In this document: positions 24,585-33,726 of the stretch, piece by piece
Layout of the letters: every line of letters begins with the position of its first letter
Position numbering within the stretch: position 1 is the stretch's first letter
Assembly: GCA_009594865.1 (NCBI GenBank)
Contig: VOPT01000002.1
Coordinates: 33,973 to 97,972 of the forward strand
Direction of reading: 5' to 3'
DNA length: 64,000 nucleotides
DNA from: Nitrospira sp.
Lineage (GTDB): Bacteria > Nitrospirota > Nitrospiria > Nitrospirales > Nitrospiraceae
Notes under the pieces: generated by a model
What the model saw: only the letters and a program-made list of their open reading frames with translations
Database searches by the model: none
What the model was told of the DNA's origin: nothing
Made by a program: the position numbers and the translations under genes

Positions 24585-25016
24585 TCAGGTGTCCTGTTTT
24601 CGGATCGCCCGCACATGAAGATCATCCGGACAACAAACTCGCTCTCCCCGGAGCACTCGGCCAAGGTAGTGCCCGAGATCGACCGTCAGGTGCTTCACCA
24701 AATATCCGCTCGCCCCAGCCTCGAATGCGGCCATAACGTAGACCGGGTCCTCATGGAGCGCAAAAAAGACCACCTTGCTATCCGGCAGTGTCTCGTATAA
24801 CTGACGAGCCGTCCCGAGCCCCTCCAGAAAGGAGAGGGAGAAATCCAGAATAATCAACTCCGGCTCGAGTTTTTTTGCCGTCATGACCACGGCTTCGCCC
24901 TCGGTTTCGGATGCCACCACCTCGTAGTGAGATTCCAGCAAAATCTCCAAATAGGCGAGCATGGCCCGAGAGGAATCGCCGATCAACACACGGGGACGCG
25001 ACATCTTCTTTCTCAT
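24585..25016 (-). CDS. Stand-alone response-regulator receiver domain protein
   Basis: The 143-residue product (ATG at 25016; 25004 is also possible) is a single CheY-like domain without an output domain: PRVLIGDSSRAMLAYLEIL, phosphoacceptor aspartate in LIILDFSLSFLEG, and GYLVKHL with the conserved lysine. Two details deviate from the family: the acidic pair is GD instead of DD, and the switch Thr/Ser in VVFFALHED is Ala (compare VVFITMHAD in the next gene). Phosphorylation may be weak or signalling unusual. It lies between the NarL-type regulator and the small CxxC protein on the same strand. Confidence 0.7.
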   Translation of the reverse strand: MRKKMSRPRVLIGDSSRAMLAYLEILLESHYEVVASETEGEAVVMTAKKLEPELIILDFSLSFLEGLGTARQLYETLPDSKVVFFALHEDPVYVMAAFEAGASGYLVKHLTVDLGHYLGRVLRGERVCCPDDLHVRAIRKQDT

Positions 25017-25172
25017 AGTCCTACGAGTCACTGCGTAGTTAAAGAAGGCGTATAGTAGGACAAGTGAAGGGAAAACCACACGCGTAAGAGAACGGGTTTC
25101 AAGGCCAAAAAGATACTGGCCTACAGACTAGTATTGGCAAGACGGATGGGATAGGAAACGGATGGATTCCCG

Positions 25173-25817
25173 CTAGGTCTGGCTGGTTAAACCCTGCGCC
25201 AAGGCATACTTCACGAGTTCGACAGTGGTGTGCAGGTTGAGCTGTTCCATGATTTGCCCCTTATGAAACTCAACCGTGCGCGGAGAAATCTTGAGAGTGC
25301 CGGCAATATCCTTCACTGTATGGCCCTCGGCCAGGAGCTGCAACACTTCGCGTTGACGGGTGGTGAGTTCAGGGCCTGACGGAGCGCCGCCATCCACCCC
25401 GCGCAGCATGCTTTCCACGACTTCTTTCGTGACGAGCGGCGTCACATAGAAATTGCCGCCCCGAACCGCTCGGATCGCCTGGGCCAATTCCTCGCCCACA
25501 CAACGCTTGAGCAGATAGGCGGAGGCGCCGGCCTCGAAGGCGGCGCGCACATACGCCGGATCGGCATGCATGGTGATAAACACCACTTTGACCTGAGGAA
25601 ACTTGACCTTCATGACCCGGGCGGCATCGATACCGTTCAGCACCGGCATGGAGATGTCCAAAATGACGATATCCGGCTTCAGCTGCGGCACCGCCTCCAG
25701 CAGCGCCCGCCCGTCGCCTACGGTGCCGACCAACTCGCACTGATCATCCAACAACCGTCGAAATCCCTCCAGGACGAGGGTATGGTCATCTGCCAACAAT
25801 ACACGCGGAAGCGTCAT
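25173..25817 (-). CDS. NarL/FixJ-family response regulator
   Basis: The 214-residue protein has a receiver domain (Asp10-Asp11, phosphoacceptor Asp54 in VILDISMP, Thr82, Lys104) and a LuxR-type helix-turn-helix at about 150-210 (LTTRQREVLQLLAEGHTVKDIAGTLKISPRTVEFHKGQIMEQL). All phosphotransfer residues are present. It overlaps the histidine kinase gene by 4 bases, so the two form a classic two-component pair. The output is DNA binding; the target genes are unknown. Confidence 0.9.
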   Translation of the reverse strand: MTLPRVLLADDHTLVLEGFRRLLDDQCELVGTVGDGRALLEAVPQLKPDIVILDISMPVLNGIDAARVMKVKFPQVKVVFITMHADPAYVRAAFEAGASAYLLKRCVGEELAQAIRAVRGGNFYVTPLVTKEVVESMLRGVDGGAPSGPELTTRQREVLQLLAEGHTVKDIAGTLKISPRTVEFHKGQIMEQLNLHTTVELVKYALAQGLTSQT

Positions 25818-26956
25818 ATCGCCACCCGGACAAGCGGTACGTACATGGATACGGTTGTTCCTTTACCGAGGCTGGATTCCACTTCGCACGTGCCCTGCAC
25901 AGACAGGAGGCGTTCGCGCATATTCAACAGCCCCAACCCGCCCTCACATCGATCCACCGTCAGTTGATCGAACCCCTTGCCGTCATCGCGTACCACCACG
26001 ACCACCCCCTCCTCTTCAACCGTGACCTCCACTTCGACCCGGGTTGCTTTCGCATGACGGGCGATATTGGACAGGCTCTCTTGAACGACGCGGTACAGCG
26101 CCGTCGAGGCAGTTTTGTCGAGCGGCTGGTCAAGGGGTTGATGGACGAACAAGGCTTTGACGCCCGTTCGAACGGAGAAGTCATCCAGGAGGCGCTGCAA
26201 GGCCGCCTTCAGCCCCAGGTCATCGAGAATGGAGGGATGAAAGCGATAGGCCATGTACCGTACGTCGTCGGAGAGCGCCTCCAACCCCTTCAACACATTG
26301 TGCACACCATCTTGAGCAGTCCCAGGCGAGCTCCCGATTTGCCGGTCCACGCGCTGAAGCTCCAACATGAGCAACGCCAGTCGTTGATTGACATCATCGT
26401 GCAGATCCTGAGCGATCCGTCGGCGTTCCTCTTCCTGAGCCGTCAGAATCCGCCCGGTCAGGGTATGCAACTGTTCTTCACTGCGCTCCAAGGCCAGGCG
26501 GCTGGCGGCTAAATCTGCAGTCCGCGCTTCCACCCCCCGCTCCAGCCGCTCATTCACTTCCTCGAGAAGCCGTTCGGTACGGCGACGCTGATAGATAAAG
26601 ACCACAGGCGCCCATAGCCCGAAGAGACTGAACAGGTGATTGACCCATTCAAACCACGGGGGAAGATTGGGTACTCGCGGGCTGAACGGAGCCGCAATAA
26701 TCGTAAGCAATGAGCAGGCCGTGGCGGTGACGATCGGCAACCATCGGTATTGACTGGCGGACGACAGGAGCACGACCGCGCTGTAGAGCACCGCGTTCGC
26801 CACGCCCAGCGGCAGTTGCAGATCCAGCACAAAAAAGAGACAGGCCAGCAGGCCGGCGAGTCCGACCAGAATCCGCTGCCGCCGTTGCGCCTGAACATCG
26901 GTCGGTCGCCCGATTATTTCACCCGTCTCGTCCTGACGAAAGTTGAAAGATGCCAT
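25814..26956 (-). CDS. Membrane sensor histidine kinase (NarX/DegS type)
   Basis: The 380-residue protein has about four membrane segments within residues 29-125 (ILVGLAGLLACLFFVL, NAVLYSAVVLL, IVTATACSLLTIIAA, LFSLFGLWAPVVFIY), a coiled coil (about 128-175), and a HisKA_3 dimerisation domain with the phospho-accepting His186 in RRIAQDLHDDVNQRLALL. The ATPase domain has LSNIARHAKATRVEV (N box), VRDDGKGF (G1) and GGLGLLNMRERL (G2). The sensor part is short, so the signal is probably membrane-borne. It is the first gene of the cluster running down to the receiver and CxxC proteins. Confidence 0.9.
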   Translation of the reverse strand: MASFNFRQDETGEIIGRPTDVQAQRRQRILVGLAGLLACLFFVLDLQLPLGVANAVLYSAVVLLSSASQYRWLPIVTATACSLLTIIAAPFSPRVPNLPPWFEWVNHLFSLFGLWAPVVFIYQRRRTERLLEEVNERLERGVEARTADLAASRLALERSEEQLHTLTGRILTAQEEERRRIAQDLHDDVNQRLALLMLELQRVDRQIGSSPGTAQDGVHNVLKGLEALSDDVRYMAYRFHPSILDDLGLKAALQRLLDDFSVRTGVKALFVHQPLDQPLDKTASTALYRVVQESLSNIARHAKATRVEVEVTVEEEGVVVVVRDDGKGFDQLTVDRCEGGLGLLNMRERLLSVQGTCEVESSLGKGTTVSMYVPLVRVAI

Positions 26957-27057
26957 CGGGGCCGGATTTTAGCACGTGCCTCTGTCCGGAGACTAGAACC
27001 AGAATGGGCTCAAACCGGTAGCAGCAAACGACCCAACGGTTCGGGTATGATGCCCCG

Positions 27058-27876
27058 ATGTCCGCCCTCCGCCCCATGGTCATCCTCGGAACCGGCTATA
27101 CCGGCCGCTGGATTCAGAAGCTGGCGCGGGAACAGTCGCTTCCCATTCTGGCCAGCAGCCGACGGCCAGAGCACCACCTCCGCGACGTGGCCCAGACCGC
27201 CCGCCTCCAGTTCGATCTGGATCAGCCGTCCACCTGGGATGCGTTGCCGATGGACGCCGACCTGATCTGGACGTTTCCGGCGGTTCCTCTTGAGCAGGTT
27301 CAGGCCTTCGCCACACACTCCTGCAGCCATTCCCGTCGGCTGGTGGTATTAGGCAGCACGTCGGCCTACGATCGAGGCGATGAACCGTTGACGAACATGC
27401 CCCCATGGATCGACGAATCAAGCCCGGTCAATTTCGATCTTCCGCGCGTTCAGGGGGAGGAATACCTCCGCACCCAACACGATGGCATCATCCTGCGTGT
27501 GGCCGGGATTTACGGACCGAATCGCAATCCGGTGGAGTGGATCCGCCAAGGACGTGTCGGCCCGACGCATAAATTCGTGAATTTGATTCATGTCGAGGAT
27601 TTGGCCGCGCTCTGCCTTCTCGCCCTGCGGACCGGACGCGCGGGGGACATCTACAACATCAGTGACGGGCATCCGCGACGATGGGCCGACATTTGTGCGG
27701 AAGTGTCACGCAGATGGGGCATTGTAAGCCCGCGGGAAGCCTCCTCCTGCCAATCGGGCAAGCGGATCTGCAACCGCAAAACACTCGACACACTCCACTA
27801 CACACTCCGGCATCCGGACCTCTATCACACGCTGGCCGCCTTGCAACAGGCAGCAGGCGCGCGCATGACTCCTTAG
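27058..27876 (+). CDS. NAD(P)-binding epimerase/reductase (extended SDR-like, YeeZ type)
   Basis: The 272-residue cytoplasmic protein has an N-terminal dinucleotide-binding motif VILGTGYTGRWIQKL (GxGxxG, about 8-22), then DLIWTFPAVP and VVLGSTSAYDRG at the end of the next strands. GEEYLRTQHDGIILRVAGIYGPNRN and NLIHVEDLAALCLLAL follow, the substrate-side segments of extended SDRs. The catalytic YxxxK is not canonical (the Y of SAYDRG is the likely counterpart), as in YeeZ-type proteins, so the reaction is not known. It converges with the SGNH gene at 27885, only 8 bases away. Confidence 0.8.
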   Translation: MSALRPMVILGTGYTGRWIQKLAREQSLPILASSRRPEHHLRDVAQTARLQFDLDQPSTWDALPMDADLIWTFPAVPLEQVQAFATHSCSHSRRLVVLGSTSAYDRGDEPLTNMPPWIDESSPVNFDLPRVQGEEYLRTQHDGIILRVAGIYGPNRNPVEWIRQGRVGPTHKFVNLIHVEDLAALCLLALRTGRAGDIYNISDGHPRRWADICAEVSRRWGIVSPREASSCQSGKRICNRKTLDTLHYTLRHPDLYHTLAALQQAAGARMTP

Positions 27877-27884
27877 CGAAGGCC

Positions 27885-29201
27885 TCACTCTTTGGCCAGG
27901 CGAGTAGGGTTTCCCGCAAGTACCTGGTGGATGGCCTCCCCGGCGATGCGCTGCCCCGCCGCCGTCCAATGCGTGTCATCGGGAAGATAGGTCAACACGC
28001 CCTGCGCGGCGGCGTTGCGAAGCGGTGGAGTCAAATCGAGAAATTCGATCTCCGGCGCGAGCTGCTTCAGCATCGACGCAACTTCCTCCGGCAGATCGTT
28101 GAGCGGCCACTCCCTCATTTCCTTTGTAAGGGGCTCAAAGTTTTCCAATCCCTGATGCACCCGATGCTTCACCGGGGCAAATGCCACCACAAGGCGAATA
28201 CCCTGTTGGCGGCTTACCTGATAGGCTTCGGCCCAAATTGCTCGCAGCCGTTCCAGGCGCAGTCTGTCCGTGGGCCGCAATGCCCCGAGTTTCTCCCAAA
28301 AGTACAGCAGGGTTTCCCTTCCTTCCGCATCCAGAAAGCGGCCACGAAGACGCAAATAATCAGGGTGCGGCACACATCCTTGCACCGCTTTGCGTGAGAG
28401 GAGCAGCAGATTTCTCGTCAACGAGCGCATCCAATAGTCATCGTGCGCGGCGCTCGTATCGGGTACGGCCCGCACCTCCTGATCTTCCGGATCCAATTGA
28501 TAGAGATCGTTTCCCTCAAAAAATACCCACACAATCGTCTTCGGTTGAAGGGCCAGCGCATACCGCTTTAGCACGACGAGTTCCTGCTCCGGCCCGTATC
28601 CGCTGATCCCTAAATTCGCCACGGACGCGCGCAACCGCTGGCTTAATTGCGTCGTGAGGAGACTGCTACCGGGGAGCATGGGCGATTCAACATAGGAGTC
28701 ACCGATGACCACGACATCGGCCCGGTCCATATCCGTGTCGTTCCGAAAACCTCGATGGTCGTACCGGAGATCGAATCGTTCCGGAGTATTCGCCGGAAGG
28801 CAGAGCGCTTCACCGATATTCCCCCGCACGAAAGACCCTTGCTCGCGGTAATGCGCCTCACGGCGGTAGCCGAGTTCCGGATCACGCACATACCCGGAAC
28901 GATCGAACCATTCGCGTCCCGGGGTACCGAACAGGGTTTGGTAATTAAGCAGTCCCGCAACGGCCAACAACTCGGCCGACCCCAGCACGACGATTCCGCA
29001 GAGGGTCATCAGGACGAACCGGCCCTGGATCTCCTTTCGCGGCAGATCGGAGAACAGCGCATACAACCCCCAACACAACAAATAACCTGCGACGAGGTTG
29101 TCCACGAGGTGCTTGGTACTCGTCACCCCCGTCATCCATACCAGTGTCCCGCCACACAGGAAGATGGCTATCGCCAACCATGTAGGCTTGTATCTCAACA
29201 C
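27885..29201 (-). CDS. Membrane-anchored SGNH/AlgX-like hydrolase
   Basis: This 438-residue protein has about three hydrophobic segments (residues 7-27, 35-50 and 62-90) and an extracytoplasmic SGNH domain. Block I is VVVIGDSYVESPM (nucleophile Ser169), the glycine block is NLGISGYGPEQEL, block III is WVFFEGNDLY, and block V is DDTHWTAAGQ (Asp408/His411). This set matches AlgX/AlgJ-type acetyltransfer or esterase domains acting on polysaccharide. The exact substrate is not visible. It is divergent from the XRE-cupin regulator across a 303-base intergenic region with a dyad. Confidence 0.75.
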   Translation of the reverse strand: MLRYKPTWLAIAIFLCGGTLVWMTGVTSTKHLVDNLVAGYLLCWGLYALFSDLPRKEIQGRFVLMTLCGIVVLGSAELLAVAGLLNYQTLFGTPGREWFDRSGYVRDPELGYRREAHYREQGSFVRGNIGEALCLPANTPERFDLRYDHRGFRNDTDMDRADVVVIGDSYVESPMLPGSSLLTTQLSQRLRASVANLGISGYGPEQELVVLKRYALALQPKTIVWVFFEGNDLYQLDPEDQEVRAVPDTSAAHDDYWMRSLTRNLLLLSRKAVQGCVPHPDYLRLRGRFLDAEGRETLLYFWEKLGALRPTDRLRLERLRAIWAEAYQVSRQQGIRLVVAFAPVKHRVHQGLENFEPLTKEMREWPLNDLPEEVASMLKQLAPEIEFLDLTPPLRNAAAQGVLTYLPDDTHWTAAGQRIAGEAIHQVLAGNPTRLAKE

Positions 29202-29504
29202 GTCCCCCTCCAGATTCGTACCAAAATACGCCGGCGGCCTGCCTCTACACTAGCCGCCGCATACGATTGTCACATTCACGGCAACGCTGAACACTTGTCC
29301 AGCAATACTGGACATTTTTGCAGCCGTATTCAAGGGGGCAGGAAGCTGGAGAGGCCCTTAGCCTGGGCCCTCAGGCACCGACGGGACGCACTACATCGAA
29401 AGACAGCGATGTCTCATTCCTTGAGACTCCCCCCCAAAACGTGCTACACAGGTAAAAAGGCGGGTTTGCGCGTTCCGTTTTCTGTAGGCGCCCACGAGCC
29501 AGCG
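29202..29504. other. Intergenic region between divergent SGNH and XRE-cupin genes
   Basis: No gene is credible in these 303 bases although a plus frame stays open through them. The main signal is a 19-bp dyad at 29296-29314. No consensus promoter with both boxes was found by eye. Confidence 0.5.
29296..29314. promoter_or_regulatory. Inverted repeat TGTCCAG-CAATA-CTGGACA (candidate operator)
   Basis: Two perfect 7-bp arms are separated by 5 bases, followed by TTTTT on the plus strand. It lies about 190 bases before the XRE-cupin start and about 95 bases before the SGNH start. It could be the binding site of the XRE-cupin regulator or a short terminator-like hairpin. Confidence 0.5.
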
Positions 29505-30116
29505 ATGATCGAGATTGTCAGAAAAAAGAAACCGGCCGGACGCACCCCGCCATCCCCGACCAAAACCGAAGTGCACGTCGGCGACATTGTCCGCCGGCTC
29601 CGCAAGGCTCATCACTTGTCGGTGAGAACACTCGCCGATAAGTGCGGGTTCTCTCCCAGCTTCATTTCTCAGGTCGAGTTACGCCAAGCCTCGCCGTCCA
29701 TCGCCTCCACTGAAAAGATTGCTTCCGCGTTAGGCGTCACCCTGGGAGAATTCTTCCGAGCCATCGACCCCACCCCACCGGCCGTCATCCGATCGGATGC
29801 CAGACCGGTCGTGCAAAGCGAATGGTCCCGCGCAAAAATCGAAGCGTTAGGCCCATTCAACAAGGACAGCCAGTTCGAGCCCATGGTGATTACGATCCAG
29901 CCGGGCGGAGCCAGCGGGCATAAACCCTACGTACGCCAGGCTGAACAGTTAGCGGTGGTACTGCTGGGCACGCTCGAATTGACCTTGGAAGAGGAAGTGC
30001 ACCATCTCAAGCGGGGCGATGCCGCCGGGATTCCCGCCGGCAATCGTCATTGCTGGCGAAACATCAGCAAGCGGCCGGCGCAAATTCTGATCGTCACGGC
30101 ACACCGGCGCTTGTAA
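29505..30116 (+). CDS. XRE-family transcription regulator with cupin sensor domain
   Basis: The 203-residue protein has an N-terminal basic tail, a helix-turn-helix (about 25-80: VRRLRKAHHLSVRTLADKCG, SPSFISQVELRQASPSI, EKIASALGVTLGEFF), and a C-terminal cupin (about 120-203: GASGHKPYVRQAEQLAVVLLGTLELTL, GDAAGIPAGNRHCWRN). Such regulators bind DNA as dimers and sense a small ligand in the cupin barrel; they often control nearby transport or catabolic genes. The ATG at 29505 is chosen because homology starts soon after; the open frame upstream is an antisense shadow. The nearest dyad is at 29296-29314. Confidence 0.8.
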   Translation: MIEIVRKKKPAGRTPPSPTKTEVHVGDIVRRLRKAHHLSVRTLADKCGFSPSFISQVELRQASPSIASTEKIASALGVTLGEFFRAIDPTPPAVIRSDARPVVQSEWSRAKIEALGPFNKDSQFEPMVITIQPGGASGHKPYVRQAEQLAVVLLGTLELTLEEEVHHLKRGDAAGIPAGNRHCWRNISKRPAQILIVTAHRRL

Positions 30117-30203
30117 TCACTGCGATCACGTCCCACCGCCAGCAGGCTCCCACCCATCTTAACGGCAGGGAAACCCCGGGAGCATCGGGCCCGCTCTCGC
30201 GTC

Positions 30204-31697
30204 TCAGGACCGCAAGAGCGCCATCACACTGAGACAAACCAGCAGATTATTGACGGCATGCCCGATCATTCCCGGCCACAAGCTACCCGTCCGCTCATAG
30301 GCCCACGCCCATAACACGCCGCTCCAAAAGACACTCAGGAATCCGATCACTCCGTAGCCGTGAGCAATGGCAAACAGCGCCGCGCTCAGCATGGCGGCTG
30401 TGCCCCATTGGAACCGCCGCCTGAAGACGCCGAACAACAGTCCCCGAAAGGCCAGCTCTTCAAACACCGGCGCAAAGACCACATATTCCATCAAGCTGAC
30501 GATCAGGGTCGGAGGCGTGCCCCATACGAGATCGGCATCGAACCATTCGGTCCAGTGACTGATCAAATTGAGCGGTTCGGCAATGCGTCCCAACACCCAC
30601 TCTCCCGCGAGTCCGGCTGCCACGACCGCCAGGACCGCTAAACTCAGTTGTCCCACATGACGCGGTTCAAGACTCAACCCCAATCCTCGCCAAAACGTCT
30701 GCCGCTGGGGACGCAGCAGGTGATAATAGGCCAGCGCCAGCAATGGCAGGTTCGACAACGGCACCGCAACGACCCGCAATGAGGGCACGTCGCCGGCGGC
30801 AAAGAGGAACGCCACCGTCAAGAGTGCACCAACGGCGCCCCCTCGAAGCAACACCCCGGCCCCCAGACGTCCGGCCCATAAGGGCGGCAACTCGGCGGAT
30901 CCCACTCGAAACATGGCCGCGCCTTTGCCTCGCCGCAGCCACGCGATCAAGACGAGACCTCCTATGACCATGAGGCTCAACTCAAGCAGGGCGAATGCCC
31001 GTGCGCGCCGAACCAATCCTTCGATGCGTTGCTGATCGCCTGTCTCGATCGTGACCAGCAGCGGACGATCGCCCGCCCGCTCGGCTATACGAGTCGCCAG
31101 CCGGCTATAGAACCAACCGGAGACTGGTTGCTCCGCCAGGGAGGCTTGCAAATCGAAACCGACGTCGGGAGTCACATGCGTCTCAACGTAGCCGGCCTGC
31201 AGCAGTCGGGCGAACAAGGGATAGGGCGCGGCCTGCCGTATCCATCGCGAAATACTTTGGCGAACCTCCGGAAGATGTCCCGCCTCACCTTCCAGGATGG
31301 CCATGTGGAAATCGACAAACGGATCGGACGCTTCTTCAGCCAGTTCGCGATACCACTCGATGGCCTGCTCACGATCGTTCGCATCGCTTCCCATGGTGAG
31401 GTCATAGAGCAGTTGTTCCCACACCGGCAGCGTCTTCACACCGTCCGCTTGATCCATCAGGCGACCGACCATGTGGCTGAGCGCGCGCCCGGGATCCGCG
31501 ACTCGCTCGACCCTCGGGATATCGAACGATAACCAGGCCACAACTGCAATAGAAGCCGATAGAACCACGGCGGACAACAACGTGACCGCGCGGGAAAACC
31601 CGGGATTGTACGCATGCGGAGGAGGCGGCGCCCCGACACAGGGCGCGGGAGAGTGAGATGAAGGCGAGACCGGACCGGTCGATGCGTCAGCGTCCAC
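30204..31697 (-). CDS. CPBP-family intramembrane protease with an N-terminal extracytoplasmic part
   Basis: The 497-residue protein has one membrane segment near residues 35-60, a soluble helical segment (about 65-220), and then about eight membrane helices. The CPBP (Abi/Rce1-like) motifs lie at the end: EELAFRG at 413-419, FAIAH at 442-446 and GHAVNN at 479-484. The two glutamates and the histidines form the active site. Such proteases cleave membrane or prenylated proteins; in bacteria they are tied to bacteriocin immunity or membrane quality control. The long N-terminal region is unusual. The substrate is unknown. Confidence 0.85.
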   Translation of the reverse strand: MDADASTGPVSPSSHSPAPCVGAPPPPHAYNPGFSRAVTLLSAVVLSASIAVVAWLSFDIPRVERVADPGRALSHMVGRLMDQADGVKTLPVWEQLLYDLTMGSDANDREQAIEWYRELAEEASDPFVDFHMAILEGEAGHLPEVRQSISRWIRQAAPYPLFARLLQAGYVETHVTPDVGFDLQASLAEQPVSGWFYSRLATRIAERAGDRPLLVTIETGDQQRIEGLVRRARAFALLELSLMVIGGLVLIAWLRRGKGAAMFRVGSAELPPLWAGRLGAGVLLRGGAVGALLTVAFLFAAGDVPSLRVVAVPLSNLPLLALAYYHLLRPQRQTFWRGLGLSLEPRHVGQLSLAVLAVVAAGLAGEWVLGRIAEPLNLISHWTEWFDADLVWGTPPTLIVSLMEYVVFAPVFEELAFRGLLFGVFRRRFQWGTAAMLSAALFAIAHGYGVIGFLSVFWSGVLWAWAYERTGSLWPGMIGHAVNNLLVCLSVMALLRS

Positions 31698-31909
31698 GAG
31701 ACCTCCAAGGGTAAAGCGCGCCGGAGTATACCACCGGCTTTAAGGCGGTGAAACTGCAGAGCCTCTCGCAGCATAGGGCGATGACCTCTCGCGACAATCT
31801 CATGGCTGAACCCCCTCTGGTTTCGCTATACTACGCCACTCGTCACGCCAAACGTGTTTCCATGGACGGTACGACCTGGCCTGACGAGCGGACACAATCA
31901 GTTTCAACC

Positions 31910-33127
31910 ATGAGCCGTTCCTCACACGATCACGAATTTGTCCCACCGTATCGGTTACTGATGGGCCCCGGCCCGAGCATGGTGCATACGCGCGTGTTGC
32001 ATGCCCTGTCGCAGCCCCTGGTTGGCCATCTGGACCCTCTATTTCTGAAATTGATGAACAGCATTCAAGCGTCGCTGCGCATGCTTTTCCAGACGGAAAA
32101 CGAATTCACCATCGCCCTCCCCGGCACTGGGTCGGCAGGGATGGAGGCCGTGATCGCCAATCTCATCGAGCCCGGTGATCGCACAATCGTCGGCGTCAAC
32201 GGCGTCTTCGGTTCACGACTGGCAACCATGATCGAACGGAGCGGCGGCATCCCGTTACGTATAGAGGCGCCCTGGGGGCAGATCATTTCGTTGGACGCCG
32301 TGCACGACGCCTTGTCTCGAGGCGGCCCGGTCAAGGCGGTGGTGTTGGTGCATGCGGAAACATCGACCGGCGCCAGGCAGCCCCTCGAAGAAGTCGGCGC
32401 CCTTTGCCGAGCGCACGGCGCCTTACTCATCATCGACGCCGTCACATCCCTCGGCGGCATCCCCGTGGAGGTTGACGCATGGGGAGTTGATGCCTGTTAC
32501 AGTGGCACGCAAAAATGCGTGAGCTGCCCGCCTGGCTTGTCACCGTTGACGATGAGCCCCCGCGCCATGGAGGTTGTTCGAGAGCGACGCACTCCCTGTC
32601 ACAGTTGGTACCTTGACCTCTCGTTGATTGCCGAATATTGGAATGACCGCAGCCGCGCCTATCACCACACGGCCCCCATCTCCATGCTCTATGGATTACA
32701 CGAGGCTCTGCGACTGGTGCATGAGGAAGGACTGTCGCCGCGGTTCCTCCGCCATCAACTGAACAGCGATGCCTTACTCGCCGGACTTGCACCCCTGGGC
32801 CTACGGCCGCTGCCTCCACCGGCACATCGACTCCCTATGCTCAACTGTGTCACCCTGCCCGAGGGCATTGACGATATGCTGGTGCGGTCGCAGTTGCTGC
32901 AGGATCACGGAATTGAAATCGGGGGAGGCCTGGGACCGCTGCGCGGGCGCGTCTGGCGGATCGGGCTGATGGGCGAATCCTGCCAGCAGGCCCACGTGCT
33001 GACACTGCTCAACGCCTTGGAAGGCATCTTCGCCCAGCACGACTGGCTGGATCAGCCAGGTCGCGCGGTGCAGGCGGCGGTCGAAACCTATACCCAATCA
33101 CAGTTGTCGGCGAGGAGGAGTGCATGA
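31910..33127 (+). CDS. Class V PLP-dependent aminotransferase (alanine-glyoxylate/serine-pyruvate type)
   Basis: The ATG at 31910 begins the conserved part (YRLLMGPGPSMVHTRVLHAL); ATGs further up at 31862 and 31748 are possible. The 405-residue enzyme has the AGT family motifs GPGP, GTGSAGMEAVIANL, HAETSTGARQPLEEVG, IDAVTSLGG and the PLP-lysine in YSGTQKCVSCPPGLSP (around residue 200). These enzymes move an amino group to glyoxylate or pyruvate, using alanine or serine as donor. The last bases (ATGA) overlap the start of the heme protein gene, so the two and the following amidohydrolase are co-translated. Confidence 0.85.
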   Translation: MSRSSHDHEFVPPYRLLMGPGPSMVHTRVLHALSQPLVGHLDPLFLKLMNSIQASLRMLFQTENEFTIALPGTGSAGMEAVIANLIEPGDRTIVGVNGVFGSRLATMIERSGGIPLRIEAPWGQIISLDAVHDALSRGGPVKAVVLVHAETSTGARQPLEEVGALCRAHGALLIIDAVTSLGGIPVEVDAWGVDACYSGTQKCVSCPPGLSPLTMSPRAMEVVRERRTPCHSWYLDLSLIAEYWNDRSRAYHHTAPISMLYGLHEALRLVHEEGLSPRFLRHQLNSDALLAGLAPLGLRPLPPPAHRLPMLNCVTLPEGIDDMLVRSQLLQDHGIEIGGGLGPLRGRVWRIGLMGESCQQAHVLTLLNALEGIFAQHDWLDQPGRAVQAAVETYTQSQLSARRSA

Positions 33128-33726
33128 GTCGAAACGGGTTCTGGATCGTCATGGCAGGAGTTGCCGGCTTCGTCGCGGCCATCACCTACTGGGTCATCGC
33201 CCTCGCCGTGGCAGAGTCACACAAGGCCGACATGGTGGCGCCCGAACGGGTGACCAGTTTCATCCATGCCGTGATCGATGCCAATCGCGCCAACTACACA
33301 CAGAACGTCGTCGACAAATTGCACACTCAAGGCGTGGTTGAAGCCCTCGAACATTGGAAAGAGGAAAAGGGGCTTCCGCTGCCGGCCCAATTCCTTCTCG
33401 AATCAGGCCGTCTGGTCGCGCAGAAAGACATGAAACTGAGCTTCCGGCTCGCCAGCCTCACCCCGATCTATGTGTGGAACGGACCGAACAGTGAGTTTGA
33501 ACGGCGCGGCCTGGAGGTCGTCATGAAGGCGCCGGAGAAACCTTTCACAGGATTTTATCAGCAAGGCGGGGTACGATACTTCCAAGGCATCTATGCCGAC
33601 CGGGCGGTCTCCGAGAGCTGCGTATCCTGTCACAATGGGCATGCGAACAGCCCGCGACGAGACTATAAGCTCAACGACATCATGGGCGGCGTCATTGTCA
33701 CCATTCCGATCAGCGAGGCCCCATGA
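33124..33726 (+). CDS. DUF3365 (Tll0287-like) c-type heme protein
   Basis: The 200-residue protein has one N-terminal membrane anchor (residues 7-30), then a helical and mixed domain with PERVTSFIHAVIDANRANY, ending in a single c-type heme motif CVSCH at 166-170 followed by NGHANSPRRDYKLNDIMGGVIVTIP. This is the DUF3365/Tll0287-like heme domain, found both as sensor and as an independent redox protein. It should sit in the periplasm anchored to the inner membrane. It overlaps both neighbours by the ATGA junctions (33124 and 33723). Confidence 0.85.
   Translation: MSRNGFWIVMAGVAGFVAAITYWVIALAVAESHKADMVAPERVTSFIHAVIDANRANYTQNVVDKLHTQGVVEALEHWKEEKGLPLPAQFLLESGRLVAQKDMKLSFRLASLTPIYVWNGPNSEFERRGLEVVMKAPEKPFTGFYQQGGVRYFQGIYADRAVSESCVSCHNGHANSPRRDYKLNDIMGGVIVTIPISEAP

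Noticed and set aside
28647..29504. Long open plus-strand frame leading into the XRE-cupin gene, antisense to the SGNH gene
   Set aside because: Composition follows the third-position bias of the gene on the other strand and no domain or ribosome site supports it; the regulator begins at 29505.
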